Assembly (NCBI RefSeq): GCF_014337155.1
Contig: NZ_CP060632.1
Coordinates: 442,001 to 506,000, forward strand
Source: Wujia chipingensis
Lineage (GTDB): Bacteria; Bacillota; Clostridia; Lachnospirales; Lachnospiraceae
Length of the DNA stretch: 64,000 bases
Direction of reading: 5' to 3'
Shown: in pieces, positions 9,265 to 17,725 of the stretch
How positions within the stretch are numbered: position 1 is the first letter of the stretch
Layout: every line of letters begins with the position of its first letter
Program-made: the position numbers and the translations under genes
The notes under the pieces: model-generated
Databases searched by the model: none
Told to the model about the DNA's origin: nothing
The model's input: the letters and a program-made list of their open reading frames with translations, nothing else

Positions 9265-9850
9265 ACAGGAATATTTGTCGGCAATCCGGGTGCGGATTCC
9301 GAAGATGCCGACGGAAGATATGGAGCGGTTCATCGCTTATTACAGTGAGATGATCGATGACCGGATGGAAGATGGCATGACGGAGGAAGAGGCGGTTGCC
9401 ACGATGGATACACCGGATGAAGCCGTGGATCAGATTCTGGAAGATACGCCACTTAGCAAAATCGTTAAGCAGAAGATCAAACCGACGCATCGCCTGCGTG
9501 CATGGGAGATTGTTCTGATTGTACTTGGTTCTCCGGTCTGGGTGCCGCTTCTGCTTACAGCCGGAATTCTGGTATTAAGTATGTTAGTTGTTGTATTTTC
9601 ACTATTGATTACATTTTATGCAGTAGTCATATCAGCAGCAGTCGCGGGAATTGCGGGAGTTTTAGCTGTGGTTCCATTCCTGATGATCAGCAATGTTCCG
9701 GCAGCGGTATTTATGCTTGGGTGCGGATTCGCAGGTGTCGGACTTACGATTCTGTTCTTTGTCGCAGTGAAGCCGGTAACGGTTGGATTCTGGAATCTGT
9801 GTAAGGCAGCTGTGAGCGGCATCAAAAGAAAGTTCGTAAAGGAGGGCTAA
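9257..9850 (+). CDS. DUF1700 (HAAS-domain) membrane protein
   Basis: The first ~70 residues are an acidic helical HAAS-type domain (MNKQEYLSAIRVRIPKMP, EDMERFIAYYSEMIDDRMEDG, MTEEEAVATMDTPDEAVDQIL), and the remainder consists of about four hydrophobic helices. This is the standard DUF1700 layout, encoded between PadR and DUF4097 genes in many Firmicutes. The start ATG lies inside the padR end (8-nt overlap) and the next gene follows after 3 nt, so translation is probably coupled. The HAAS domain is thought to mediate contact with the PadR regulator or signalling across the membrane; that part is family knowledge rather than something visible here. Confidence 0.88.
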   Translation: MNKQEYLSAIRVRIPKMPTEDMERFIAYYSEMIDDRMEDGMTEEEAVATMDTPDEAVDQILEDTPLSKIVKQKIKPTHRLRAWEIVLIVLGSPVWVPLLLTAGILVLSMLVVVFSLLITFYAVVISAAVAGIAGVLAVVPFLMISNVPAAVFMLGCGFAGVGLTILFFVAVKPVTVGFWNLCKAAVSGIKRKFVKEG

Positions 9851-9853
9851 GAT

Positions 9854-10732
9854 ATGAGCAAAACTAAAAAAGCGGTCATCATTGGTTCCGTGCTAGTCGG
9901 TATCGGTGTGATTATAGGATTTATCGGAATTGCAATAGGTGGATTTAAGTTTCCGAATGGAGCGGTCGATCTGACCACGATGAAAGCACTTCATGCCGAG
10001 AAGAAAACCGTGCAGATTGCGGATGCATTTGATAAAATAGAGATAGCCGGGGCAAGCAGCATGGATATCGAGATCTGCAAATCAAAGACCGGTAAGAATT
10101 ATGTGGAGTATTATGATACGGATGATTGGACAAGTCATGTGGATGTGAAGGAACATGTGCTGAAATTCACAACGGACGACAAGGGCAAACATAAAGCGGT
10201 TGTATCACTGGGATTTGGAAAAGATACGACGGCACGGTTGTATCTGGCAGATGCGGAATACAAAGAAATCTCTGTAACAACCTTGAGCGGATATGTTACA
10301 ATTCAGGATGTGAATGCAGAAACTGTAAATGTATCTGCATCCAGTGGAGATCTATATATGAAGAATATAAATGTCCCGGATTCCATTATGGCAACATCTT
10401 CTTCCGGAGATATTGATCTGGAAAATGCAACAGCAAAGCAGATAGAACTTGGAGCTAATAGTGGAGATATTGAGATGCAGGATATAACCGCAGAAAGCTT
10501 GCGTATGTCGACGTCCAGCGGAGACATAGATCTGGAGAGCTGTGATGCTGAGAAATTCGATATCACAACATCGAGCGGTGATGTCGATATGGAGATTACA
10601 GCGGGACGCACATATCGGTTTGAGACGAAAACCAATAGCGGAGCTGTGGATGTTCCGGATGGAGATGCGGATTCCGACTATCTGTGCAAGATTGTAACAT
10701 CGAGTGGAGATGTGGATGTGAAGCAGAAGTAG
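9854..10732 (+). CDS. DUF4097-family exported beta-helix-like protein
   Basis: A 292-residue protein with an N-terminal membrane anchor (VIIGSVLVGIGVIIGFIGIAIGG, ~8-30) and a long stretch of short repeats bearing the SSGD motif (SASSGDLY, TSSSGDID, ANSGDIE, TSSGDID, TSSGDVD, TNSGAVD, TSSGDVD), which is the mark of DUF4097 parallel beta-helix proteins. It would sit on the outside of the membrane. It is 3 nt after DUF1700 and 8 nt before a response regulator gene, so the PadR operon runs into a two-component system. The repeats are regular in protein but diverged in DNA. Confidence 0.9.
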   Translation: MSKTKKAVIIGSVLVGIGVIIGFIGIAIGGFKFPNGAVDLTTMKALHAEKKTVQIADAFDKIEIAGASSMDIEICKSKTGKNYVEYYDTDDWTSHVDVKEHVLKFTTDDKGKHKAVVSLGFGKDTTARLYLADAEYKEISVTTLSGYVTIQDVNAETVNVSASSGDLYMKNINVPDSIMATSSSGDIDLENATAKQIELGANSGDIEMQDITAESLRMSTSSGDIDLESCDAEKFDITTSSGDVDMEITAGRTYRFETKTNSGAVDVPDGDADSDYLCKIVTSSGDVDVKQK

Positions 10733-10740
10733 AGGTATAT

Positions 10741-11403
10741 ATGTTAGATATCATTATAGTAGAGGATAATCATGAAATCGGCGAGCTGCTTTCGGATTTT
10801 CTGCGGAAAGAAAATTATATTGTAAGTGTTGCGAAGGATGGCGAGGCTGCATTGGAGCTTTTTGAACGATACGGAGCGAAGCTTGTAATCTTAGATCTGA
10901 TGCTGCCTGGGATGGATGGCTTTGCAGTCTGCTCCAAGATTCGAGAGACGTCCAATGCACATATTCTGATTGTGAGTGCCAGGACAGAAAAAAACGACAA
11001 ATTAAAAGGCTTGAATCTGGGTGCCGATGATTACATTGAAAAGCCTTACGATATGGATATCCTGCTTGCGAAGATTCATGGTATCTTCAAACGCAAATAC
11101 GCACAGGAGGAATTGATCTCCGGAACGATCCGTCTGAATACGGCGACACAGACGATTTATGTGGCAGATCAAAAGGTTGATTCCACAGCGAAGGAATTTG
11201 AGCTATTGAAATTGCTGATGGAAAATAAAGGCGTGACACTGAAAAAAGAATATTTGTTCCGCACGATCTGGGGCAGCGACAGTGAATCGGAGATGCAGAC
11301 ACTGACAGTACATATTAAGTGGCTCAGACAGAAAATAGAGAAAGATCCAAAACATCCGGAGCACATTATCACGGAATGGGGAACGGGGTATCGGTTTGAA
11401 TAA
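10741..11403 (+). CDS. OmpR-family response regulator
   Basis: A 220-residue regulator starting at the ATG at 10741 (MLDIIIVEDN); longer frames upstream run inside the DUF4097 gene. The receiver has the acidic pair at 8-9, the phospho-acceptor Asp52 (VILDLMLPG), and the conserved Lys in EKPYD near 102. The C-terminal winged helix ends in ITEWGTGYRFE. It overlaps the kinase gene by 8 nt, and follows DUF4097 by 8 nt. The likely targets are this operon and the ABC exporter that starts at 12705, by analogy with antimicrobial-peptide sensing systems; no binding repeats were identified. Confidence 0.95.
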   Translation: MLDIIIVEDNHEIGELLSDFLRKENYIVSVAKDGEAALELFERYGAKLVILDLMLPGMDGFAVCSKIRETSNAHILIVSARTEKNDKLKGLNLGADDYIEKPYDMDILLAKIHGIFKRKYAQEELISGTIRLNTATQTIYVADQKVDSTAKEFELLKLLMENKGVTLKKEYLFRTIWGSDSESEMQTLTVHIKWLRQKIEKDPKHPEHIITEWGTGYRFE

Positions 11404-12619
11404 ATATCGTAGATTTGTAATAATTTTCTTATTGTTGGAAATCTGTCTGATAGGGATTAGCAACCTTTTCGTGGTACAAGCTCTGAAATCCAAGGATGAA
11501 TATTCGTACCGGGTGGATGTGGCAAGGTGTGTACAGGAGCTGGAAACAGGAATTCCTTTGGAACAGATTAAGTTGTCAGACTATCCGACACTTACGCGGA
11601 TAAGCATTTTTGATGCGCAGGAAGTGTGCAACGAAGAGTATCGTGTGGAGAAAGTGCAGGGCAAGCTGTATCGGTTTTGTTACAGACGCACGGTGCAGTA
11701 CGGAAGTATATGGAAACTGAATCTGGTGCTGGGTGCGTTGTGGATCTGTACAGCGGCATTTCTGATACTGCTCGGAAGAAAACTGGTTCGCCCGTTTGCG
11801 TCGATGGAAGGACTAACAACAGAACTTGCAAAAGGAAATCTGTCCGTACCAATCAAGGCAGAAAAAAGCCGTTTCTTCGGAAAATTCCTGTGGAGCCTGG
11901 ATATGCTGCGGGAAAAGCTGGAGGCGGATAAGTTAAGAAGACTGGAGCTGGAGAAAGAGAAGAAGACACTCTTATTGTCGTTGTCGCATGATATACGCAC
12001 ACCGCTTTCGGCGATTGAATTATACTCGCAGGCACTGGAGGAAAATCTGTATGAAAATGAAGAAAAAAGGCAGCAGGCGATTGGCGGGATTCGCAAAAAC
12101 ACAGAGACAATTAAGAAATATGTAGGCGAGATCTCGGAAGCGGCACGGGAAGATTTCCTGAAGCTGGACGTGCAGCACGGAGAGTTTTATCTGTCGCAGA
12201 TGATGCAGGCGTTGAAACTCTATTACAAAGAAAAATTCGCGGATTTACATACAGACTTTCAGATGGAGTCTTATGCAGATTGTCTGTTATATGGCGATCT
12301 GGACCGTGCAGTTGAAGTGGGACAAAACGTGCTGGAGAATGCAATCAAATATGGCGATGGAAAATACGTGCATATTTTCTTTTCAGAGGAAGAAGACCAC
12401 AGCCTGATTACGATTGAAAATTCTGGTGCAGGTCTCAAAGAAGAGGAACTGCCACATATTTTTGATGCGTTTTATCGTGGAAGTAATCACGCAGGTGTCC
12501 GCGGAAGCGGATTGGGCTTATATATCTGCAAGGAACTGCTTCAAAAGATGGATGGAGATATCTATGCAAAGACGCCGGAAACAGGCTTTGCAGTTACGAT
12601 TGTACTTAGAAAAATGTAG
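11396..12619 (+). CDS. Two-component sensor histidine kinase
   Basis: A 407-residue membrane kinase whose TTG start overlaps the end of the response regulator gene. Two membrane helices (~4-25 and ~108-127) enclose a short ~80-residue extracellular loop; a HAMP-type linker follows, then the H-box LSLSHDIRTPLS near 200 and the ATP-binding region with N-box ENAIKYGDG, G1-like NSGAG, F-box IFDAFYRG and GSGLGLYICKEL. The small extracellular sensor and the ABC exporter downstream point to a cell-envelope or peptide signal. The stop codon lies inside the first arm of the terminator at 12610-12643. Confidence 0.95.
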   Translation: MNKYRRFVIIFLLLEICLIGISNLFVVQALKSKDEYSYRVDVARCVQELETGIPLEQIKLSDYPTLTRISIFDAQEVCNEEYRVEKVQGKLYRFCYRRTVQYGSIWKLNLVLGALWICTAAFLILLGRKLVRPFASMEGLTTELAKGNLSVPIKAEKSRFFGKFLWSLDMLREKLEADKLRRLELEKEKKTLLLSLSHDIRTPLSAIELYSQALEENLYENEEKRQQAIGGIRKNTETIKKYVGEISEAAREDFLKLDVQHGEFYLSQMMQALKLYYKEKFADLHTDFQMESYADCLLYGDLDRAVEVGQNVLENAIKYGDGKYVHIFFSEEEDHSLITIENSGAGLKEEELPHIFDAFYRGSNHAGVRGSGLGLYICKELLQKMDGDIYAKTPETGFAVTIVLRKM

Positions 12620-12643
12620 GTGATTCCTGCATTTTTCTTTTTT
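12610..12643 (+). terminator. Terminator overlapping the kinase stop codon
   Basis: Stem AAAATGTAGG / CCTGCATTTT (one G-U pair), then T-rich sequence. The kinase stop codon is part of the first arm. It separates the PadR/two-component unit from the ABC genes. Confidence 0.8.
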
Positions 12644-12704
12644 AAGGATTATTTAATAATTTCCCTGTTATGATTGAGCCATAAACAAGGAAAGGGGCAG
12701 ATTT

Positions 12705-15068
12705 ATGTACTGGAATATCTTAAAGCGGGATATCAAACGGAAAAAGACGATGAATGTGATCCTGTTATTGTTCACAATTCTGGCGGCGGTTTTTGTTGCA
12801 AGTGGTCTGAACAATGTGGTCACGGTTATGAATGGAACTGATTATTTTTTTGAAAAAGCCGGGATCAAAGATTATGTGTTGTTCACGCAGAACGGGGATG
12901 GCGGCGTAGAGCAGATCCTGAAAACATCGGGATGTGTAAAGGATTACAGCATGGAAAAATGTATCTGGGGAACGAATGGAGATATCACATATCAGGGCGA
13001 GAAACTGAAGGTAAAGAACAATACTTTGTTGATACAATCGCTGGATACGACGCAGTTTCATTATTTTCTGGAAGATAATCAGGAGTTGACGGAGATTGCG
13101 GACGGAGAAATCTATATTACTGCTGGAAGTTTTGCAAGAAATGATATGCACGTCGGAGATACGATCCGGATTCAGATGAAAAACACAGATAAGACATTTC
13201 GAGTAGCGGGCGAAATCAAAGATGCGCTGCTTGGTTCTGACCTTATGGGAAATACAAGATTTCTGCTCAGCGAAAATGATTTCAAAGCGTATGAAGCGGA
13301 CAAATCGTTGGAACCTTATCTTGGGAGAATCTTTCAGGTGGAGACGGATGATACAGGGACACTTTCGGCGGAATTGGCAAGCGCAACCAATATATTGTTT
13401 TCTTCAGAGAGAGCTACAATCCGCCTGTCGTATGTTATGGATATGATTCTGGCGATGCTTGTGCTTGTGCTGAGTATCTGCCTGATCATCGTATCCTTCG
13501 TGATTTTGAAATTTGTGATTACATTTTCCATCCGGGAGGAATTTCGCGAGATTGGCGTGATGAAGGCGATCGGTATCCGAAATGCGAAGATACGGCGCCT
13601 GTATATTGTGAAATATCTGGCAATGGCAATCGTTGGCGGAATAGTCGGATTTTTCGTGAGCATTCCATTTGGCAATCTGCTGATCGCATCTGTCTCGAAA
13701 AAGATGGTGCTTGGCAATGAGGGTGGGTATCTCTTTAATGCAATCGGCGTGTTGGCTGTGATTGGTCTGATGGTTGGATTTGCGTATCTTTGCACAGGAA
13801 AGGTCAGAAAGCTGACACCGGTTGACGCGATACGAAACGGACAGACGGGAGAACGGTATCACAAAAAAACGATATACCGGTTAAGTAAAAGTCGCGCGCG
13901 TACACCATTTTATATGGCACTGAATGATATATTGAGTGCACCACGCCGGTTTATTACAATCGTGCTGCCATTTTTTATCTGCTCGGTATTTATGCTTGGC
14001 GTTGTGATGGTGACATCGACGATGCAGAGTAAGAGTATGATCACCTGTTTTGGAAAGGAGTCGGATATCTATATCACAGATCCTAAAATGATGAAAACGG
14101 TTCTTGTGGATAAGGATCAAGAGCCCGTCCTGCAGGAGAACTATCAGGCGATTGCGGATGAGTTGGAAGCTGCAGGTATGCCGGTGGATAAGGTAAGCAT
14201 GGAAGTCTGGTACAAGTATGCCTGTGAGGCAAATGGAAAGTTATATTCTGTGTTATTCCAGCAGAATACAGAGACGCATACGACGGATTATACATATGAG
14301 AAGGGAACTCCACCACAAAATGCGTATGAGATAGCCATTACGCCAATGATTGCCGACCAGCTTGGCGTGGAAATCGGAGATACAGTTACGATTGATTTTG
14401 GAACGGAGAAACGGGACTGTGTTGTGACAGCGTTATTTCAGACAATGAACCAGTTGGGAAAGGTTGGACGGCTCCATGAAGAGGCACCGACTTCAATGAA
14501 GTATTCGACGACCATGCCGGGCTTTCAGGTTGATTTTTCAGATCATCCAGATGAGAAGGAGATTCGGACGCGTGTAAAGAAAATCAAGGAATTATATGGA
14601 ATTACCGGAGTGTTTGATGCTGCGGGATATTGCGTAGATTGCATGGGCGTTGGGGATACGATGGATACGGTCTGTCTGCTGCTTTTGGCGATAACAGGAA
14701 TCGTCGTTATTCTCGTGACGGTTTTGATGGAACGGTCGTTTATATCTACGGAACATGGACAGATTGCTCTTTTGAAAGCGATTGGATTTTCTAATCGAAG
14801 CATCTTCTGGTGGCATGTAATACGGTTCATGCTGGTTGCTGGGTTTGCAGAAATCCTTGCAGTTGTACTGACCAGACCAATTACGAAACTGTGGTGTGAT
14901 CCGATCTGGGCGATGATGGGAGCGACAAATGTAGATTATTATTTCAGTCCGGTAAGAATCATCTTGATCTATCCGGGTATCGTGCTTGCGATTACATGGA
15001 TTGCAGTCAGCGTGACCGCATTTCATATACGCAGGATTCGTGGCACAGACATTGTAAATGTAGAGTAG
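12705..15068 (+). CDS. FtsX-type ABC transporter permease (two FtsX domains)
   Basis: A 787-residue permease with one N-terminal helix (~19-41), a large extracellular domain, a three-helix FtsX unit at ~245-370 (EEFREIGVMKAIGIRNAKIRRLY is the typical cytoplasmic motif), a further helix near 430, a second extracellular domain and a second FtsX unit at the C terminus (GQIALLKAIGFSNRSIFWW). This is the eight-to-ten helix layout of exporters of lipids, peptides or antimicrobials. The ribosome site GGAAAGGGG precedes the ATG. Its ATPase follows 39 nt later. Position after a terminator and next to the two-component system suggests separate but linked control. Substrate unknown. Confidence 0.92.
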   Translation: MYWNILKRDIKRKKTMNVILLLFTILAAVFVASGLNNVVTVMNGTDYFFEKAGIKDYVLFTQNGDGGVEQILKTSGCVKDYSMEKCIWGTNGDITYQGEKLKVKNNTLLIQSLDTTQFHYFLEDNQELTEIADGEIYITAGSFARNDMHVGDTIRIQMKNTDKTFRVAGEIKDALLGSDLMGNTRFLLSENDFKAYEADKSLEPYLGRIFQVETDDTGTLSAELASATNILFSSERATIRLSYVMDMILAMLVLVLSICLIIVSFVILKFVITFSIREEFREIGVMKAIGIRNAKIRRLYIVKYLAMAIVGGIVGFFVSIPFGNLLIASVSKKMVLGNEGGYLFNAIGVLAVIGLMVGFAYLCTGKVRKLTPVDAIRNGQTGERYHKKTIYRLSKSRARTPFYMALNDILSAPRRFITIVLPFFICSVFMLGVVMVTSTMQSKSMITCFGKESDIYITDPKMMKTVLVDKDQEPVLQENYQAIADELEAAGMPVDKVSMEVWYKYACEANGKLYSVLFQQNTETHTTDYTYEKGTPPQNAYEIAITPMIADQLGVEIGDTVTIDFGTEKRDCVVTALFQTMNQLGKVGRLHEEAPTSMKYSTTMPGFQVDFSDHPDEKEIRTRVKKIKELYGITGVFDAAGYCVDCMGVGDTMDTVCLLLLAITGIVVILVTVLMERSFISTEHGQIALLKAIGFSNRSIFWWHVIRFMLVAGFAEILAVVLTRPITKLWCDPIWAMMGATNVDYYFSPVRIILIYPGIVLAITWIAVSVTAFHIRRIRGTDIVNVE

Positions 15069-15107
15069 GAGTGCACTTGGAAAATGAAATCGGAAAGGGT
15101 GTAAATT

Positions 15108-15872
15108 ATGGCGAATATATTGGAAGTAAAAGATTTGTGCAAAACATATGTGATTGACAAGCGGCAGAATAACGTTCTTCGAAATGTGAACTTTGAAGTG
15201 GAAGAGGGCGATATGGTAGCAATCATGGGACCTTCTGGTTCCGGAAAGTCGACACTGCTTTATTCGGTATCGGGTATGGATGTGCCGACAAGCGGAACGG
15301 TTTGCTTTGCAGGCAGGGATATTGCGAAACTGTCACAGACGGAGCTTGCGAAGGTGCGGCTGGATGAGATGGGATTTATCTTCCAGCAGATGTATATGAT
15401 GAAGAATCTGACAATATTGGATAACATTCTGCTTCCGGCAATGGAGAGTAAAAAGGATGAGCGGTCGCGTGCCGAGAAGGTTGCATTTGCGGAAGAATTG
15501 ATGCGGAAACTGTCAATCATAGAGGTTGCAGACAATGATATCAATGAGGTTTCCGGGGGACAACTGCAGCGGGCGTGTATCTGCAGAAGCATGGTGAATC
15601 ATCCGAAGCTTCTTTTTGCAGATGAACCGACCGGTGCATTGAACCGGGCTGCATCAACAGAGGTTATGGATGCGCTTGGGAAGCTGAATCGCGAAGGAAC
15701 GACGATTATGATGGTAACACATGATGCCAAGGTTGCATCCCGCTGCAAGAGAGTCTTATATATATTGGATGGAACAATCAAAGGGGAATACAAAGCCCCG
15801 GAGGATGAGAATTTATCGGATGCAGACCGCGAACGCAGATTACAGAACTGGCTGCTGGATCTGGGGTGGTAG
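15108..15872 (+). CDS. ABC transporter ATP-binding protein (LolD/MacB type)
   Basis: A 254-residue ATPase with Walker A GPSGSGKST, Q-loop FIFQQMYM, signature VSGGQLQRACICR, Walker [13 protein letters not shown] and switch MVTHD. These features place it in the exporter ATPases that pair with FtsX-type permeases. The last ~30 residues (NLSDADRERRLQNWLLDLGW) are an extension often seen in the Bce-like clade. It would dimerise and drive the permease encoded at 12705. A terminator follows directly. Confidence 0.95.
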   Translation: MANILEVKDLCKTYVIDKRQNNVLRNVNFEVEEGDMVAIMGPSGSGKSTLLYSVSGMDVPTSGTVCFAGRDIAKLSQTELAKVRLDEMGFIFQQMYMMKNLTILDNILLPAMESKKDERSRAEKVAFAEELMRKLSIIEVADNDINEVSGGQLQRACICRSMVNHPKLLFADEPTGALNRAASTEVMDALGKLNREGTTIMMVTHDAKVASRCKRVLYILDGTIKGEYKAPEDENLSDADRERRLQNWLLDLGW

Positions 15873-15879
15873 AGTTAGA

Positions 15880-15910
15880 AGAGCAGATATCATAGGGTAT
15901 CTGCTTTTTT
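15880..15910 (+). terminator. Rho-independent terminator
   Basis: Stem AGCAGATA / TATCTGCT with an 8-nt loop and a T run, just after the ABC ATPase. Confidence 0.85.
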
Positions 15911-16024
15911 ATTTGACGCGCGATATAAAAATAAATATACTTAGGAATGGAATCTATTTGTCGCACGACAAATAAACATAAAGGAATCAATAGTTAAGAT
16001 GAGCAAACAAAAGAGAAAAATATT

Positions 16025-16150
16025 GCGACGAGTCACAAGCCGGCACTTATTGGCTTGGGCGTGGCAGTCAGTTACAAATGGAAGCACAATACATTTTTGA
16101 GCATCCTGCTTGGGACAGTCTGTTATATGGTGCTTCTGCGGATTTTCTAG
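16025..16150 (+). pseudogene. azlD: azlD remnant (C-terminal 41 codons)
   Basis: In this frame the DNA reads ATSHKPALIGLGVAVSYKWK followed by HNTFLSILLGTVCYMVLLRI and F-stop. That matches the end of AzlD, the small subunit of the AzlCD branched-chain amino acid exporter, whose C terminus has the form VAV..W..K.....ILxGTxxYMxL. No start codon or N-terminal half is present, and no azlC is next to it, so this is a decayed fragment. The rest of the 420-nt gap from 15873 to 16292 shows only the ABC terminator and no other gene. Confidence 0.7.
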
Positions 16151-16292
16151 TTCGCGCATAAAAAATGGCTAAAAATCAGGGGTTGCAACCATCGGTTGAC
16201 AAATTGTCCGTGCGGCTTTCTTGTGTGTAACGGAGAAAATTCGTACGATAAGAACATCAAATATGCCATGCGGATGGCAGGAGGAGGCGCTT

Positions 16293-17285
16293 ATGATATT
16301 AGCGGATAAGATTATTAACTTGCGAAAAAAGAATGGTTGGTCTCAGGAAGAGCTGGCACATAAATTAGGAGTCAGCCGACAATCCATTTCCAAATATGAA
16401 GGGGCACAGGCAGTTCCGGACCTGGATAAAATATTGAAGCTTAGTCAGATCTTTGGTGTGACGACGGACTATCTCATTAAAGATGAGATGGAAGAGGAGA
16501 TTTATACCGGGGAGGATTCTTATGAAGAAGACAAACCACAGTATAAAGTGACAATGGAAATGGCAAGTGAATTTTTGCAGATCATAAAAGAGGCTGCAAA
16601 AAGAATCGCATTTGCAACATGGCTCTGCGTGATATCACCAATCTGCCTGATCGTGTTAGGGGCAGCCAGCGAAGTGGAAGTGTTTGGAATCGGAGAAGAC
16701 TTTGCAGGTGGAGTTGGAATGTGTGTGATGTTCATACTGGTTGGAATTGCGGTTGCAATTTTTGTATGTACCGATATGAAACAGAAGAAATTTGAATTCT
16801 TAGAGACAAAATGCTTCGAGACAGAATATGGTGTGACAGGAATGGTGAAGGAACGCAAAGAACAGTTCCATGAGCGATATGTCCGTTACAATGTGATTGG
16901 TGTTACATTGTGTATATTTTCTGTGATTCCGCTTTTTGGCGGTATAGCTATATTCGGTGATCGGGACTTCCCGATTGTATGTATGGTAGGGATTATGCTG
17001 TTTCTGATTTCTTGTGGTGTATATTTCTTTGTGCTGGGAGGAACGCAGATGGCTGCCATGGAGAAACTTCTTGAAGAAGGCGATTATACAAGGGCAAAAA
17101 AGAAAATCAGCGACAAGATGGGCGCATTTTCACTTGCGTATTGGCTTGGTTCAACAGCGATTTTTCTTGGTATCAGCTTTATCACGAACGATTGGAAAGA
17201 TGCTGGGATCGTATGGCCGATTGTCGGCGTATTGTATGCGGCTGTACGTGTGATTGTGGAGCATGTATGCAGTAAGGAAAAATAG
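16293..17285 (+). CDS. XRE-family regulator with C-terminal membrane domain
   Basis: I chose the ATG at 16293 because AGGAGGCGCTT precedes it and because the helix-turn-helix begins at once (MILADKIINLRKKNGWSQEE, LAHKLGVSRQSISKYEGAQA, VPDLDKILKLSQIFGVTTDYL). After a ~40-residue acidic linker come four hydrophobic segments (~110-135, ~145-165, ~208-230, ~240-262) and a last pair near the end, so the 330-residue protein is a membrane-tethered Cro/CI-type regulator, a frequent design in Lachnospiraceae. It may sense a membrane signal; targets unknown. No terminator is evident before the toxin-antitoxin-like region. Confidence 0.9.
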   Translation: MILADKIINLRKKNGWSQEELAHKLGVSRQSISKYEGAQAVPDLDKILKLSQIFGVTTDYLIKDEMEEEIYTGEDSYEEDKPQYKVTMEMASEFLQIIKEAAKRIAFATWLCVISPICLIVLGAASEVEVFGIGEDFAGGVGMCVMFILVGIAVAIFVCTDMKQKKFEFLETKCFETEYGVTGMVKERKEQFHERYVRYNVIGVTLCIFSVIPLFGGIAIFGDRDFPIVCMVGIMLFLISCGVYFFVLGGTQMAAMEKLLEEGDYTRAKKKISDKMGAFSLAYWLGSTAIFLGISFITNDWKDAGIVWPIVGVLYAAVRVIVEHVCSKEK

Positions 17286-17323
17286 CCATTGTAAGGTATG
17301 CATCAATGTAACTCAAAAGGGCA

Positions 17324-17353
17324 CTTGAAAAATCAAGTACCCTCGTGTATAAT
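17324..17353 (+). promoter_or_regulatory. Promoter of the convergent small RNA
   Basis: TTGAAA (17324-17329), 18-nt spacer, TATAAT (17348-17353). A small palindrome GGGCACTTG / CAAGTACCC with one mismatch covers the -35 region (17319-17342). Confidence 0.6.
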
Positions 17354-17359
17354 CTACTT

Positions 17360-17455
17360 AGAAAGGTAATCGGATGTAATATCCGATTTGCCCTCAGTAA
17401 ATACAGATTTTAGAAATAGCATTCACTTTGGTCGGTGGGATGCTATTTCTTTTTA
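17360..17455 (+). ncRNA. Putative antitoxin RNA of a type I toxin-antitoxin pair
   Basis: A ~95-nt RNA is predicted from the promoter at 17324-17353 to the hairpin GAAATAGCAT / ATGCTATTTC plus T run at 17413-17455. It contains an inner hairpin AATCGGAT...ATCCGATT (17368-17388). Its 3' half is complementary to the 3' end of the convergent short toxin-like gene, the txpA/ratA arrangement. No protein is encoded. The terminator hairpin is symmetric, so it can end both transcripts. Confidence 0.6.
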
Positions 17456-17526
17456 TTATGATCGTCTATGTAAGACAAAGCCGCGAAAACAACGAGCAAT
17501 AAAGTTAAAACTTCAAGCGTGTTCAT
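17443..17526 (-). CDS. 27-residue hydrophobic toxin-like peptide (type I TA)
   Basis: The minus strand reads MNTLEVLTLLLVVFAALSYI then DDHNKKK-stop: one membrane helix followed by a charged, lysine-rich tail, the form of the TxpA/BsrG/Fst-like and 'putative holin-like' type I toxins. AAGGAGG lies 10 nt before the ATG, a strong ribosome site for so short a frame. The stop codon is embedded in the shared terminator hairpin at 17413-17449, and a convergent RNA promoter faces it. The gene would insert a small peptide into the membrane if not silenced by the antisense RNA. Alternative: a small membrane regulator without toxicity. Confidence 0.65.
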   Translation of the reverse strand: MNTLEVLTLLLVVFAALSYIDDHNKKK

Positions 17527-17652
17527 AGGGCATCACCCTCCTTCGTAAAACTAGAGGGCATCAAATAATCGGAAAATCACATCCTGCTTTCTTTTCAATT
17601 ACACAATAAAAGCATATCATAAATCGAACAACCGTTCAATATAAAAACCTAA

Positions 17653-17703
17653 TTGACAAATAAAATTTCTTTTGTATAATATATGAAATAGTAATAATTA
17701 CTA
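17653..17703 (+). promoter_or_regulatory. Rubrerythrin promoter with PerR/Fur-type box
   Basis: TTGACA (17653-17658) and TATAAT (17675-17680) with a 16-nt spacer, followed by TAGTAAT-A-ATTACTA (17689-17703). This perfect 7-1-7 inverted repeat has the geometry and AT content of PerR boxes (TTATAAT-N-ATTATAA), placed between the -10 box and the ribosome site, a good position for repression. Confidence 0.75.
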
Positions 17704-17725
17704 CTTTTGAAAGGAGAAACGAGTT

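Noticed and set aside
13404..13862. 152-residue minus-strand frames inside the ABC permease
   Set aside because: Several overlapping antisense frames with histidine/asparagine-rich sequence and no start signals.
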